NCBI GenBank assembly: GCA_047632755.1
Contig: JBLIDT010000014.1
Span: 7,455 to 71,454 of the forward strand
Reading direction: 5' to 3'
Length of the DNA: 64,000 nt
DNA from: JAKVAV01 sp047632755
Lineage (GTDB): Bacteria; Bacteroidota; Bacteroidia; Flavobacteriales_D; Cryomorphaceae
Positions 41,484 through 50,471 of the stretch are shown here, in pieces; the stretch's first letter is position 1, and the number at the start of each line of letters is the position of its first letter. The position numbers and the translations under genes are program-made. The notes beneath the pieces are model-generated. The model was not told where the DNA came from. It saw only the letters and a program-made list of their open reading frames with translations, and searched no databases.

Positions 41484-43956
41484 ATTTATTCCGATAAAGC
41501 GCTTCCGGAGACTGTATGTCGATGATGTAAGTCCCATCGGGAAGGTTTAGCTCTATTCTTGGATGACTTAAAATCCCTTGCAACACAATTTTGCCGCTGA
41601 TATTGAAGATGGTATATTCCGAGCCTGCGGGGGCTTCAGATGTGGTAATGTAATCTTGAGTAGGGTTTGGATAAAGCTTGATTTTTATCACTGCTTCAAA
41701 ACTGGTAGAAGACACGATGTCTTCCAGAAGTTCTTCAATGTCTATCGAAAAGATGGAGACTCCGAACGTTCCAGCGATGAGCCTATTCGTCTCTTCTTGA
41801 ATCTCTAGGTCTGCGACAACAACGAAAGGAAAATTAGCACCAGCTCTTTGCCAATTAATCCCATTATTACCAGTTATATAAACGCCATTATCTGAAGCGA
41901 TAAACCAAGTTGTTTCGTCATAGATTTCAATGTGGTTAATCGGCATCTCCTCGAGATTTCCCGAAACAGATATCCAGTCTTGACCGTAGTCAGAACTCAA
42001 GTAGAGGTGTGGCGTTTCATCGTTGTCGCGGTATCCAGAAACTGAAATAAGCACTTCACCCTCATTGAAAGGTGAAGCCTTTATATCAGTGACGTAATAG
42101 CCAGGAAGTCCTTCTGAAATATCCACCCATTCGTCTCCACCATTTTGGCTTACCCAAGCTTTACCATCTGAGGTACCTGCGTATAATACCTCTCCATTCA
42201 CTTCCGATTGGGCAATGGTACTCACGTTTCGTCTATTGAAAAATACGTCGCTATCATCAACAAGGACAGGGGAAATAGGCTCCCAGATTCCATAAGGTGC
42301 ATCTTCCATGCGGTAAACCCGTTCTCTCGCCATGTACAGAACGGAATTGTCACCGTGATCCATGCGAAATGGTGCATCCCAATTTACACGCTCTTCAGCG
42401 GTGTAGCCATCGATGAGGTAAAAGAGCTCGCCAAAATCCGAATCGTAGCAATAGAAGCTTCCGTTTTGGGTGGTCATATAAGTGAGGTTTTCAAGCAAAG
42501 GATCGAGAATTGGCTGAAAGCCGTCGCCCCCAAAAAACCTAAGCCAATCGTCTGTGGGCTCATCTCCAACGCTTATGGAGGTTCCATTGTCTTGAGCCCC
42601 TCCGTAAATGAGATTCGCGTCGTGTGGGCTAGTTGCAATTCGGTAAAACTGTGTGTTCGGAATTCGATCTACATCCGCCCAAGTGGCTGCACCGTTAGTG
42701 GTTCGGTAAAGTCCACCATCCGTTGCTAAGAGGATATCCTCTGGCCCTAAGTAGACCATGTCATGTTTGTCGGCGTGGACGATGTACTCAAACCAAGGTG
42801 GAGCGCTCATAAGCCAACTATTTCCTCCATTGGTAGTGGAATAGAGATCAACCCCCAAAACACTTATTTCATCTTCGTCAGTAGGATTGACTCTGATCTT
42901 CCCAAAATACCAGCCAAATCCACCTAGAGCGTTTGGAGGGATGTTAAAAGTTGGAATTGTTTCGAAGCTATCACCTGCATCGATGCTTTTGTAAATACCT
43001 TCCAATTGAAATGAAGGATTTACATAAAGGGCGAACAGTACCTCGGGATTGCCTTCCCATAAGTGCAATCCTATTCGACTCATGGGCCCTGAGGGTAAGC
43101 CACTTGACAGCACTTCCCAAGAGTCTCCTCCATCAATGCTCTTGAAAATGTTTGCATCTTCTCCAGATGCAATGCTCTCCAAGTTTGTTCTGATCCGATT
43201 CCAGCCCGCAGCATAGAGCACAGATGGATCTTCTGGGTTCATAACCAAGTCAATGATACCTGCGGTTTCGCTGACGAATAGTATTTGTTCCCAGGATTCT
43301 CCGCCATCGTCACTTCTATACAGTCCCCTGTCTGGGCCTGCTTCAAAAGGTATTCCCATGGTTGCCACAAAAATCTGATCGGAATTGTCGGGATTTATAA
43401 TGATCTTAGAGATAATACGAGTTTCCTGAAGGCCAATGTTTTCCCAGTTCTCGCCGCCATCCGTGCTGCGGTAGAGGCCATTCCCAATGTATACCGTTCC
43501 GCTGATATTCACATCTCCTGTTCCTATGTATATGGTTTCGGCGTTGTTGGGGTCAAAAGTTATGTGGCCAATAGGCAGGTGACTTAAGCTTTCGGTAAGG
43601 TTTGCCCAAGTGGCTCCTTCGTCATTAGTGATGTAAGCCCCGCCTCCAGCCGTACCCACTAACCAGGTGCTAGGATCTTCGGGGTGAACCGCGATGGTGT
43701 TTAATCGGCCACCGATATTGAAAGGTCCTTCTTGAAGCCATTCCGCCTCCGAAGTTTTGGCTTGATTGAATGCAAATAGGTTGCGTGATTTCTCCACGCT
43801 TTTGAGCATTACACTGAGGTCGAGCGTACTATCTGGAAAAGATCTTTGAAAGAAAAAATGCTCGTAAGGAGCGTACTTTTCGTCCATCTTGTTTGCGTTA
43901 TCTTGGCAGCCTGTTACAGAAAAGGCTATCGCGAAAAGGAAGAAGTACTTTCTCAT
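41464..43956 (-). CDS. BNR/sortilin-type repeat protein with T9SS sorting domain and lipobox
   Basis: An 830-residue secreted protein made of repeated beta-propeller blades with the BNR/Asp-box motif (S-x-D-x-G-x-x-W), for example RSTDGGENWENIG, RSDDGGESWEQIL, KSIDGGDSWEVLS, TTNGGNSWL and SSDYGQDWISVS, as in sortilin and xyloglucanase-like propellers. A C-terminal sorting domain begins near 755 (IKLYPNPTQDYITT, then LPDGTYIIDIQSP and NKFIVIGS). The N-terminus MRKYFFLFAIAFSVTGCQDN has a lipobox, unusual together with a T9SS signal. Substrate or ligand unknown. Convergent overlap of 20 bases with NDH-2. Confidence 0.88.
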   Translation of the reverse strand: MRKYFFLFAIAFSVTGCQDNANKMDEKYAPYEHFFFQRSFPDSTLDLSVMLKSVEKSRNLFAFNQAKTSEAEWLQEGPFNIGGRLNTIAVHPEDPSTWLVGTAGGGAYITNDEGATWANLTESLSHLPIGHITFDPNNAETIYIGTGDVNISGTVYIGNGLYRSTDGGENWENIGLQETRIISKIIINPDNSDQIFVATMGIPFEAGPDRGLYRSDDGGESWEQILFVSETAGIIDLVMNPEDPSVLYAAGWNRIRTNLESIASGEDANIFKSIDGGDSWEVLSSGLPSGPMSRIGLHLWEGNPEVLFALYVNPSFQLEGIYKSIDAGDSFETIPTFNIPPNALGGFGWYFGKIRVNPTDEDEISVLGVDLYSTTNGGNSWLMSAPPWFEYIVHADKHDMVYLGPEDILLATDGGLYRTTNGAATWADVDRIPNTQFYRIATSPHDANLIYGGAQDNGTSISVGDEPTDDWLRFFGGDGFQPILDPLLENLTYMTTQNGSFYCYDSDFGELFYLIDGYTAEERVNWDAPFRMDHGDNSVLYMARERVYRMEDAPYGIWEPISPVLVDDSDVFFNRRNVSTIAQSEVNGEVLYAGTSDGKAWVSQNGGDEWVDISEGLPGYYVTDIKASPFNEGEVLISVSGYRDNDETPHLYLSSDYGQDWISVSGNLEEMPINHIEIYDETTWFIASDNGVYITGNNGINWQRAGANFPFVVVADLEIQEETNRLIAGTFGVSIFSIDIEELLEDIVSSTSFEAVIKIKLYPNPTQDYITTSEAPAGSEYTIFNISGKIVLQGILSHPRIELNLPDGTYIIDIQSPEALYRNKFIVIGS

Positions 43957-44103
43957 AAGGCAATTTTTTGCTAAAAGTGTAATTCTTCTCGGAGTATATC
44001 AAACTGAAATGCTGAGATTCTTACATTTCTAGAAAAAGCGACTAGCACCTCAATGGATAAAATCGGTAATTGAGAAGTGGTTTAGACAACTATTTCAAAC
44101 CTC

Positions 44104-44700
44104 ATGAGTCAATCAAACAAAAGAGAAAGTAAAGAAGTGGATGACCAACAATTGGCCAGAGCCTGTATGGAAGGGAATACCAAAGCACAGGCTTTGCTTT
44201 ATGAAAGGCATTCAGGCCAGATGATGGCGCTTTGTTTGAGGTATGGAAAGGACTATGAAGAGGCTCAAGACATGTTCCAAGACGGATTTATCAAAGTTTT
44301 TAATAAGCTAGACAAGTACGACGGAAAGGGACCCTTGGGAGCTTGGATTAGACGAACGATTGCTAACAATGCCTTAGATCACCTTAGAAGATCTAAACGA
44401 GAGCAGAGGAATATTTCTCTTTTTGAAGTAGATTATAAAATAGATGCAGATACCGAGGTGCATCCCAACGATGAGGATGAACCAATAGTAACGGCAGATA
44501 GACTGACTGAATTAATAAGCCAAATGCCCGGAGGGTACAGGACGGTTTTCAACCTTTATGCGGTTGAAGAGTATACTCACAAGGAAATTGCCGAACAACT
44601 CGGAATTACTGAGAGCACCTCAAAAACCCAGTACCGGAAGGCGAAGGCTTACATGAGAAAATTGATTTCAAACGAAATAAAACAACCGATCCGTGAATAA
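44104..44700 (+). CDS. ECF-type RNA polymerase sigma factor
   Basis: A 198-residue sigma-70 family protein. Region 2 is MALCLRYGKDYEEAQDMFQD and FIKVFNKLDKYDGKG, and region 4 is MPGGYRTVFNLYAVEEYTHK followed by the helix-turn-helix EIAEQLGITES. Its N-terminus (QQLARACMEGNTKAQALLYE) is complete, unlike the internal-start version of the sigma gene near 14.7 kb, and shows what that gene's first helix should look like. It overlaps the next gene by eight bases, so the pair is translationally coupled. Target genes are unknown. Confidence 0.93.
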   Translation: MSQSNKRESKEVDDQQLARACMEGNTKAQALLYERHSGQMMALCLRYGKDYEEAQDMFQDGFIKVFNKLDKYDGKGPLGAWIRRTIANNALDHLRRSKREQRNISLFEVDYKIDADTEVHPNDEDEPIVTADRLTELISQMPGGYRTVFNLYAVEEYTHKEIAEQLGITESTSKTQYRKAKAYMRKLISNEIKQPIRE

Positions 44701-45790
44701 GGATTTATTTGAACAGCAAATAGGAGAGACTCTGCGAAAAGCAGAATCAACTCCACCTGCAGGCGCTTGGGAGCTTATTAAGTCCCAAATTGCTGTGCCT
44801 TACACACCACCCTTCAAATTCCCCATGTGGACAGTGGTAGCTGTGTCAGCCATTTTATTAGGTGGTATGGCATTGAGCGATCAGTACCAAAATGAAATAG
44901 TTACCACTTCAGTAGTGGCCAATGTTGATGCGGAAGAAGGAAATGTTGAAATTTCTGCTGCTCCAATTAAGGCGCAGGTTGAAGAAGCCCCAACTGATGA
45001 AGGTTCTCTAGAGATCCAAATCGTTGAAGAAGTAAATGAACTCGTAGCTTCTGAAGAGATCGGAGTCGCTGCTCTAGCGGAAAGTGTTGAGGGACTAACT
45101 GGTCACTCAAATTCTGAATCAACTACTTCGAATGAAGTAAGCGAACAAATTGAAATTTCAGATAAGTCTCAATTGCCTTTGCAGATCCACGCTGGCCATC
45201 CATTAAATGCATTGGTGGATCAGATGCAAGTCGAAGCAGAAAAAACCGAATCGAACATTCTTATACCAGAAACAACAGCTGAATTGAAACTGGCTATAGA
45301 AGGTGTAAAGACCTGCTATACGCCGTGTGAATTAACTCTAAGTGCAAAAGGCAACGCAGCTGAATACAGTTGGGATGCCGCTTCTTTTGGGCTGATGGAG
45401 GGCAAGAACTTAAAATTGACAATCAACGAACCGCAGAATTTGACCGTCTATGCTTTGGCCAAGTATGATGATGGCTCAGAGCGTTCATTGCCAAGAACAA
45501 TAGAGGTAAAAGCTGGGTCTGAACTGTTCATACCAAATTCATTTACACCGAATGGTGACGGAGTGAACGATTCTTACTTGGTAATAGGGTCTGGTATTGA
45601 ATCGTTTAGCTTGACCATCATTAATTCGAAGGGTAAAGTGATTTTCCAAACGTCTAACATCAATGAAGCTTGGAATTTTGAAGGCTCATCAAACGAATTG
45701 GATAATGAATTCTACACCGCGATTGTCCGTGCAGTTGGAATTGATGGTAAAGTAATATCTGCGAGCGAACGCTTGACAATCAATCCATAA
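44693..45790 (+). CDS. ECF sigma partner with membrane anchor and gliding-motility-associated CHU_C domain
   Basis: A 365-residue protein beginning with GTG (44693) inside the sigma stop region. Residues 1-40 look cytoplasmic and contain STPPAGAWELIKSQ, with Pro21-Pro22 and Trp26 at exactly the positions seen in the partner at 12.6-14.2 kb. A membrane segment (about 44-62) is followed by an acidic disordered region (65-190), a PKD/Ig-like part (about 200-275) and a C-terminal CHU_C domain (about 278-365: FIPNSFTPNGDGVNDSYLV, SLTIINSKGKVIF, EFYTAIV). CHU_C domains normally direct type IX secretion; here the domain is on a membrane-anchored sigma partner. Confidence 0.85.
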   Translation: MNKDLFEQQIGETLRKAESTPPAGAWELIKSQIAVPYTPPFKFPMWTVVAVSAILLGGMALSDQYQNEIVTTSVVANVDAEEGNVEISAAPIKAQVEEAPTDEGSLEIQIVEEVNELVASEEIGVAALAESVEGLTGHSNSESTTSNEVSEQIEISDKSQLPLQIHAGHPLNALVDQMQVEAEKTESNILIPETTAELKLAIEGVKTCYTPCELTLSAKGNAAEYSWDAASFGLMEGKNLKLTINEPQNLTVYALAKYDDGSERSLPRTIEVKAGSELFIPNSFTPNGDGVNDSYLVIGSGIESFSLTIINSKGKVIFQTSNINEAWNFEGSSNELDNEFYTAIVRAVGIDGKVISASERLTINP

Positions 45791-46847
45791 TCGGATTGGC
45801 ATACCGCAAATACAATCCTACAAAAGCATCATAATCGTCTGTGCCGCCTTCGACGCCTTGAATTTTTAAGTAGCTGTCGTTTACAGCTTCCGAAAGCTCA
45901 GGAAAGTAAGGAGGACTATCGTTCATTCTTCGCCAAATGGCTAAGCGATCAATTTGAAGTGCGATGGGAATGGCTTCCGCTAAAATCGCGCAATCGTCTT
46001 CTTCCAGTTTTCGATTGACTTCTCCAGCTACGTATCTCCAAAGAGAATAAGCTGCAGAATATTCCCAGATTGAACTCCCTGAATTGACCAGCGACAAGTA
46101 AGCCACCAAATTGGCCTCGCCCTCACTTGTGATTCCGTAGGCATGAGCCATCTCGTGAGCAGCTGTGAAAGCTGTCGTCAGCACTCCAGCATCCGATTCC
46201 ACATTGGCTTCACCGGTGAATGGGTTGTAGATGCCTCTAATCCCTACTCGTCTGAGCGCCCCTGCGGGCTTAACTCGTCGCAACTTTACATTTGTATCAA
46301 TGGGATATCCCAATTCGCCTAGAACGCTCTTAACCGCGTCGTTCAGCTCTTGGTAATTGATTTCCACTTCCAAATCTTCCACTGAGCTAGAATCAGTGGG
46401 TAGCTTAATCACTTTCCTCTTTTCAGTGGCCTTCTCCATACTGAATAGGTAGAGTTTGGCAACGTCGTATTGATTGTCGTTTTCTGCCAGCGACATCCGA
46501 TCAGCTAAGCTAGGGCCTACGTAATTATAGCCCCACAACAATAGAAACAGTCCGATCAGCCCACCGCAGAAATTGAGTAAGCGCCTGCCGAAGCTGAACC
46601 ACTTCTTTTTGACTTTTGATTTTGGCATTCGCCAAATGAGCCAAAATATGACAATACCGATCAAAAAATAATACCCCGAGAAGGGAAGTGCCGCTCCAGC
46701 GGGGTATTGAATTTTTCTGATGAGGGGAAAGATTCCCTCGAAATAAACCAGCTCAAACACTTCTGGAAATACCGAGAAGACTAGCCTCAAGGCTATGGCC
46801 AATGCAAGAAATATAAGGCCTCCAAAACGTCTGAACGTCTTTGTCAT
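45780..46847 (-). CDS. DUF3810 family membrane protein with HExxH motif
   Basis: A 355-residue protein with three membrane segments (about 10-27, 57-72 and 92-110) and a soluble C-terminal domain. HEMAHAYG (231-238) is a zincin HExxH motif, followed by SEGEANLVAY with Glu244 and Asn246 as possible third ligand or structural residues, so it is probably a membrane-bound metallopeptidase (family DUF3810). Its start overlaps by four bases (ATGA) the stop of the prolyl oligopeptidase gene, suggesting coupled expression of two peptidases. Its end overlaps the convergent CHU_C gene by 11 bases. Confidence 0.85.
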   Translation of the reverse strand: MTKTFRRFGGLIFLALAIALRLVFSVFPEVFELVYFEGIFPLIRKIQYPAGAALPFSGYYFLIGIVIFWLIWRMPKSKVKKKWFSFGRRLLNFCGGLIGLFLLLWGYNYVGPSLADRMSLAENDNQYDVAKLYLFSMEKATEKRKVIKLPTDSSSVEDLEVEINYQELNDAVKSVLGELGYPIDTNVKLRRVKPAGALRRVGIRGIYNPFTGEANVESDAGVLTTAFTAAHEMAHAYGITSEGEANLVAYLSLVNSGSSIWEYSAAYSLWRYVAGEVNRKLEEDDCAILAEAIPIALQIDRLAIWRRMNDSPPYFPELSEAVNDSYLKIQGVEGGTDDYDAFVGLYLRYANPIMD

Positions 46848-48973
46848 TTTTCGACGGGGGAAGTATTGCCCAATTCTGTTATTCCCATCTCATACAGTGT
46901 AAAGGCCCAAACGTCTGCTTGTTCTTCGATCACTTTAGCCATTGGTTTTCCAGCGCCATGTCCTGCATCAGTTTCCACTCTTATAAAGACAGGGTTATCT
47001 CCTGTATGAGCTTCTTGAAGCCTTGCTGCAAACTTGAACGAATGCGCTGGCACGACTCGGTCATCGTGATCGCCAGTCGTTACCATAGTCGACGGATAGG
47101 CTGTGCCTTCCTTCAAGTTATGAAGTGGTGAATAAGCATATAGAGCATCAAATTCTTCCTTGGAAGCTTCAGATGATCCGTATTCGGGAATCCATCCTTT
47201 GCCCACAGTGAACTTTTGGAAACGCAACATATCCATTACACCTACGGCAGGAAGTGCTACCGCAAATAGATTAGGTCGTTGAGTCATTGCGGCTCCCACT
47301 AGAAGTCCTCCGTTGGATCCACCTCTAATGGCCAGCTTCTCTGACGACGTATAATTTTTTGAGATCAAATATTCCGCTGCAGCGATAAAATCGTCAAAGA
47401 CATTCTGTTTGTCTAATTTCATTCCTTGCTTGTGCCATTCTTCACCAAACTCTCCGCCACCGCGAAGGTTTGCCAAGACATAGATGCCGCCATTTTCCAG
47501 GAAGAAGATATTGGAAACGCTGAAAGTAGGACTCAGGCTAATGTTAAACCCACCGTAGCCATAGAGCAATGTTGGGTTGTTGCCATTCATCTCAATTCCC
47601 TTTTTGTGAACGATGAACATCGGCACCTCTGTTCCATCCTTGCTTTTAAACTTTACTTGCTTCGAGGTGTATTCTTCGGGATCAAACTTCAGATCGGGTT
47701 TATTGAATAGTGTTGACTCTCCCGTTTCGAGGTCGAGCTCAAAAATAGTGGGAGGGTAGGTGAACGAATAAAAGGAGTAGAACACCTTCGAGTCTTCCAT
47801 TTTTCCTGAAAAGCCCGATGCTGAGCCTGGCGCGGGGAATTCGATTTCGCGAATCGTATTTCCTGCATAGTCCATTTGAAAAACTTGGGAAGTTGCACTC
47901 TTGAGGTACTCGGGAAAGAGGTAGCTACCCGCGGTGGTTACATTCACTAATGTCTCTTCTCGCTCGGGAGCGAGATCTTTCCAATTCTCCAATTCGAAAT
48001 TGTTTGGATCAACGGAGACCACTCGGTAGTTTGGCGCATCGATATCAGTTAGGGCAATGAATTTCCCATCCTTGTGATCGATAATCGTGGTTTTATTGGT
48101 AAAGCCTTCTCTCACCTTCGTGAGCTCACCATCGGTTTCGAGGTTTTTGAACAGCAGTTCAAAACCATCGGTTCCTGCAGCCGCGTACATCACCAAGTAT
48201 TTATCGTCCTCCGTTACGTCGCACCAGTGGTACAAGTCGGGGTTCTCGTCATCGCGGTAGAAGAGTTCATCTTCGCTTTGAGGGGTGCCGATTTTGTGGT
48301 AATAAATGCTGTGAAGCTTGTTATCAGCGCTCAACTCCGTTCCTGGCGCTGGGGCAGGGTAGCGGCTGTAATAGAATCCATCTTTGAACCAGCCTGCTCC
48401 CGAAAACTTGACCCATTCGAGTTCGTCTTCCAAATCGGTATTCGTTTCAATCTCACGAATGTAGATCTTGCTCCAGTCCGATCCGCCTTCAGACTTGGTG
48501 TAGGCCATGTACTTATGGTCAGCCGATGCGCCAATAAGGTTTACGCTCACTGTTCCACTTTCTGATAAAGCATTAGGGTCGATAAAGACTTCAGGTTCGC
48601 CGTCTTTTCCTTTCTGGAAATAGATGACCGCTTGATTCTGTAGACCGTCGTTTTTGTAGAAAAAGTAATATTCACCTGCTCTAAAAGGCGAAGAAAGTTT
48701 AGGGTAGTTGATCAATTCGGTGAGTCGATCTTCTATTTGCTGTCGGTAGGGAATCTTTTCTAGATAGGCTTGAGTGACCATATTTTGAGCCTTGACCCAA
48801 GCCTCGGTATCGGCAGCAGTATCGTTTTCGAGCCAGCGGTAGGGATCTGCCACCGTCGTTCCAAAATACACGTTTGAGGTATCTACTTTTTTTGTCTCGG
48901 GATATTCCATAGGAGTTTCAGTGCTACAAGCTGCTAGAACGCCTGTCAATACGATTAGGGTTGATCTTTTCAT
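46844..48973 (-). CDS. Prolyl oligopeptidase (S9A) lipoprotein
   Basis: A 709-residue serine peptidase cleaving after proline in short peptides. The signal LIVLTGVLAAC gives a lipoprotein (Cys16). The N-terminal part (about 70-420) is the seven-bladed propeller, and the alpha/beta-hydrolase domain carries Ser in RGGSNGGLLVGAAM, Asp in GDHDDRVVPAHSFK and His in DAGHGAGKP. The full catalytic triad is therefore present. An exact -7 box precedes the gene. It is followed by, and overlaps, the DUF3810 gene, so both peptidases are co-transcribed. Confidence 0.95.
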   Translation of the reverse strand: MKRSTLIVLTGVLAACSTETPMEYPETKKVDTSNVYFGTTVADPYRWLENDTAADTEAWVKAQNMVTQAYLEKIPYRQQIEDRLTELINYPKLSSPFRAGEYYFFYKNDGLQNQAVIYFQKGKDGEPEVFIDPNALSESGTVSVNLIGASADHKYMAYTKSEGGSDWSKIYIREIETNTDLEDELEWVKFSGAGWFKDGFYYSRYPAPAPGTELSADNKLHSIYYHKIGTPQSEDELFYRDDENPDLYHWCDVTEDDKYLVMYAAAGTDGFELLFKNLETDGELTKVREGFTNKTTIIDHKDGKFIALTDIDAPNYRVVSVDPNNFELENWKDLAPEREETLVNVTTAGSYLFPEYLKSATSQVFQMDYAGNTIREIEFPAPGSASGFSGKMEDSKVFYSFYSFTYPPTIFELDLETGESTLFNKPDLKFDPEEYTSKQVKFKSKDGTEVPMFIVHKKGIEMNGNNPTLLYGYGGFNISLSPTFSVSNIFFLENGGIYVLANLRGGGEFGEEWHKQGMKLDKQNVFDDFIAAAEYLISKNYTSSEKLAIRGGSNGGLLVGAAMTQRPNLFAVALPAVGVMDMLRFQKFTVGKGWIPEYGSSEASKEEFDALYAYSPLHNLKEGTAYPSTMVTTGDHDDRVVPAHSFKFAARLQEAHTGDNPVFIRVETDAGHGAGKPMAKVIEEQADVWAFTLYEMGITELGNTSPVEK

Positions 48974-48993
48974 TTTCTGAGAGGATATAAGTG

Positions 48994-49001
48994 CAAAAGT
49001 A
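48994..49001 (-). promoter_or_regulatory. -7 promoter element for the prolyl oligopeptidase operon
   Basis: On the minus strand TACTTTTG matches TAnnTTTG exactly, 20 bases before the ATG at 48973. It lies between the upstream TPR-gene terminator and the gene. Confidence 0.55.
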
Positions 49002-49032
49002 AGGGTTGCGATCAGATTTGATTTTCAGGCAT

Positions 49033-49060
49033 AAAAAAAGGGACGATAACCGCATCCCTT
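49033..49060 (-). terminator. Terminator of the TPR protein gene
   Basis: On the minus strand AAGGGATGCGG and the complementary CG-TCCCTT form a stem with a TTAT loop, followed by seven T. It starts about 30 bases after the stop of the gene ending at 49089. Confidence 0.78.
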
Positions 49061-49088
49061 ATTAATGATTTACTCTATTTTTCTCTGT

Positions 49089-49424
49089 CTACCAGGCCTC
49101 ACCATCGTCTTCGTCCAATATCAATAGCGCCTCAGAAAGCTCTCCGAGTGTTTTGATATCGTTCTTCACTTTTGCTAGCTCTCTTCCTCTTTTGTAGAAG
49201 ACAACCGCTTCGGGAGTCTTGTTCTTCTCTTCTAGTAGTTTTCCCAACTGGTAGTATGTGGGAAGGTAGTCGGGATCGTTATCGATGATTTTGCGGAAAA
49301 AGGAAATTGCCTTCGCCGTTTTGTTCTCCTTCTTGTATTCCAAGGCCGCCGCGTAGTTTAGAAAAGTATCGTTGGGATTCTTCTCCAGCATCTCATTTAT
49401 CAACTCCATTCGATTGTGACCCAT
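49089..49424 (-). CDS. Small tetratricopeptide-repeat protein
   Basis: A 111-residue cytoplasmic protein consisting of about three TPR units. Clear TPR spacing is seen in NPNDTFLNYAAALEYKKENK, then AKAISFFRKIIDNDPDYLPT and YYQLGKLLEEKNKTPEAVVF. Such repeats bind other proteins; the partner is unknown. The C-terminus is acidic (LILDEDDGEAW). Single gene with its own terminator, downstream of miaA on the same strand but 120 bases away. Confidence 0.8.
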   Translation of the reverse strand: MGHNRMELINEMLEKNPNDTFLNYAAALEYKKENKTAKAISFFRKIIDNDPDYLPTYYQLGKLLEEKNKTPEAVVFYKRGRELAKVKNDIKTLGELSEALLILDEDDGEAW

Positions 49425-49547
49425 GCTTATATTTTGATTTAACAGTGATTCGTAGGATCGGTAAAATTAAAGCCTTTCCCCAGCTTCCCATAGCCGTGGG
49501 TTGCCAAAATTTGTGAAGTTTTCAACTGCTTTTTAGAGGCAAGAGGT

Positions 49548-50471
49548 CTAACGATCAGGTATCTGACTATGCAGGTGTCGTTTTACATCCTCGACTTGGT
49601 CAGGATGGAACCACTTTATGCCGTCGATCTTTCTGAACCAAGTCAATTGTCGCTTTGCGTAATGTCGGCTGTTTCTTTTGATCAATCGTATGGCTTCATC
49701 AAGGTCATACCCGCCATCAAAAAGACTGAATAGTTCTTTGTAGCCAACCGTTTTAAGTGGAGCTGAATTTCTATGCGAAAGAAGAGATTTGGCTTCAGCC
49801 TCTAGGCCGTTCTTTATCATTTGATCTACTCGGAGATCTATTCTTTCGTAGAGCTCAACTCTTTCGGGAGTGATGCCAATCCAGATGGGTTCGAAGTCCT
49901 TGGGGCTTTTTTTCTGATCTCTCAATTCGGCCAGACTCTTTCCGCTAAGCTCGACTAGCTCGATCGCTCTCATTACTCGAACTTGATTTTTGTGGTCAAT
50001 TCTTTTTATGGCATCGAGATCAGCCTTGCCAAGTCTTTCTAAAAGCGATTGAATGCCTTCACTTTCAAATTGCGCGATGAGCTCGCTTCTAAGTCTGTCG
50101 CTAGAGGGTAAATCGTCCAATCCTTCCATTAAGGAGCGAACAAAAAGACCTGAGCCTCCCACGACGATTGGTAACTTGTCTTTACCGAGAACTTCTAAGA
50201 TTTTCCGTTCCCCTTGTCTTTCGAATTCCCCAGCAGTAATTGGGTTTTCGATGCTACAATGATCGACGAAGTGGTGAGGTACTCCGTGCATTTCAGCGCG
50301 AGTAGGTTTTGCCGTACCAATGGACATTTCGGTGTAAAACTGTCGGGAGTCGGCCGAAATTACTTCACCATTTAGGGATTGGCTGAGCGCAATTCCAACA
50401 GAAGTTTTTCCTGCTGCCGTGGGCCCGCAGATCACGGGTATTTGAGGTTTAGATGATTTCGTCGTAGTCAT
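49548..50471 (-). CDS. miaA: tRNA dimethylallyltransferase
   Basis: A 307-residue enzyme adding a dimethylallyl group to A37 of tRNAs that read UNN codons. The Walker A loop is VICGPTAAGKTSVGIA (about 13-28), followed by ISADSRQFYTEMSIGTAKPT and VPHHFVDH. IVVGGSGLFVRSLMEGLDDL and the C-terminal RQLTWFRK are also standard. Length is normal. The first 23 bases overlap the end of the upstream pRiA4b-like gene on the same strand, so the two are co-transcribed. Confidence 0.96.
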   Translation of the reverse strand: MTTTKSSKPQIPVICGPTAAGKTSVGIALSQSLNGEVISADSRQFYTEMSIGTAKPTRAEMHGVPHHFVDHCSIENPITAGEFERQGERKILEVLGKDKLPIVVGGSGLFVRSLMEGLDDLPSSDRLRSELIAQFESEGIQSLLERLGKADLDAIKRIDHKNQVRVMRAIELVELSGKSLAELRDQKKSPKDFEPIWIGITPERVELYERIDLRVDQMIKNGLEAEAKSLLSHRNSAPLKTVGYKELFSLFDGGYDLDEAIRLIKRNSRHYAKRQLTWFRKIDGIKWFHPDQVEDVKRHLHSQIPDR

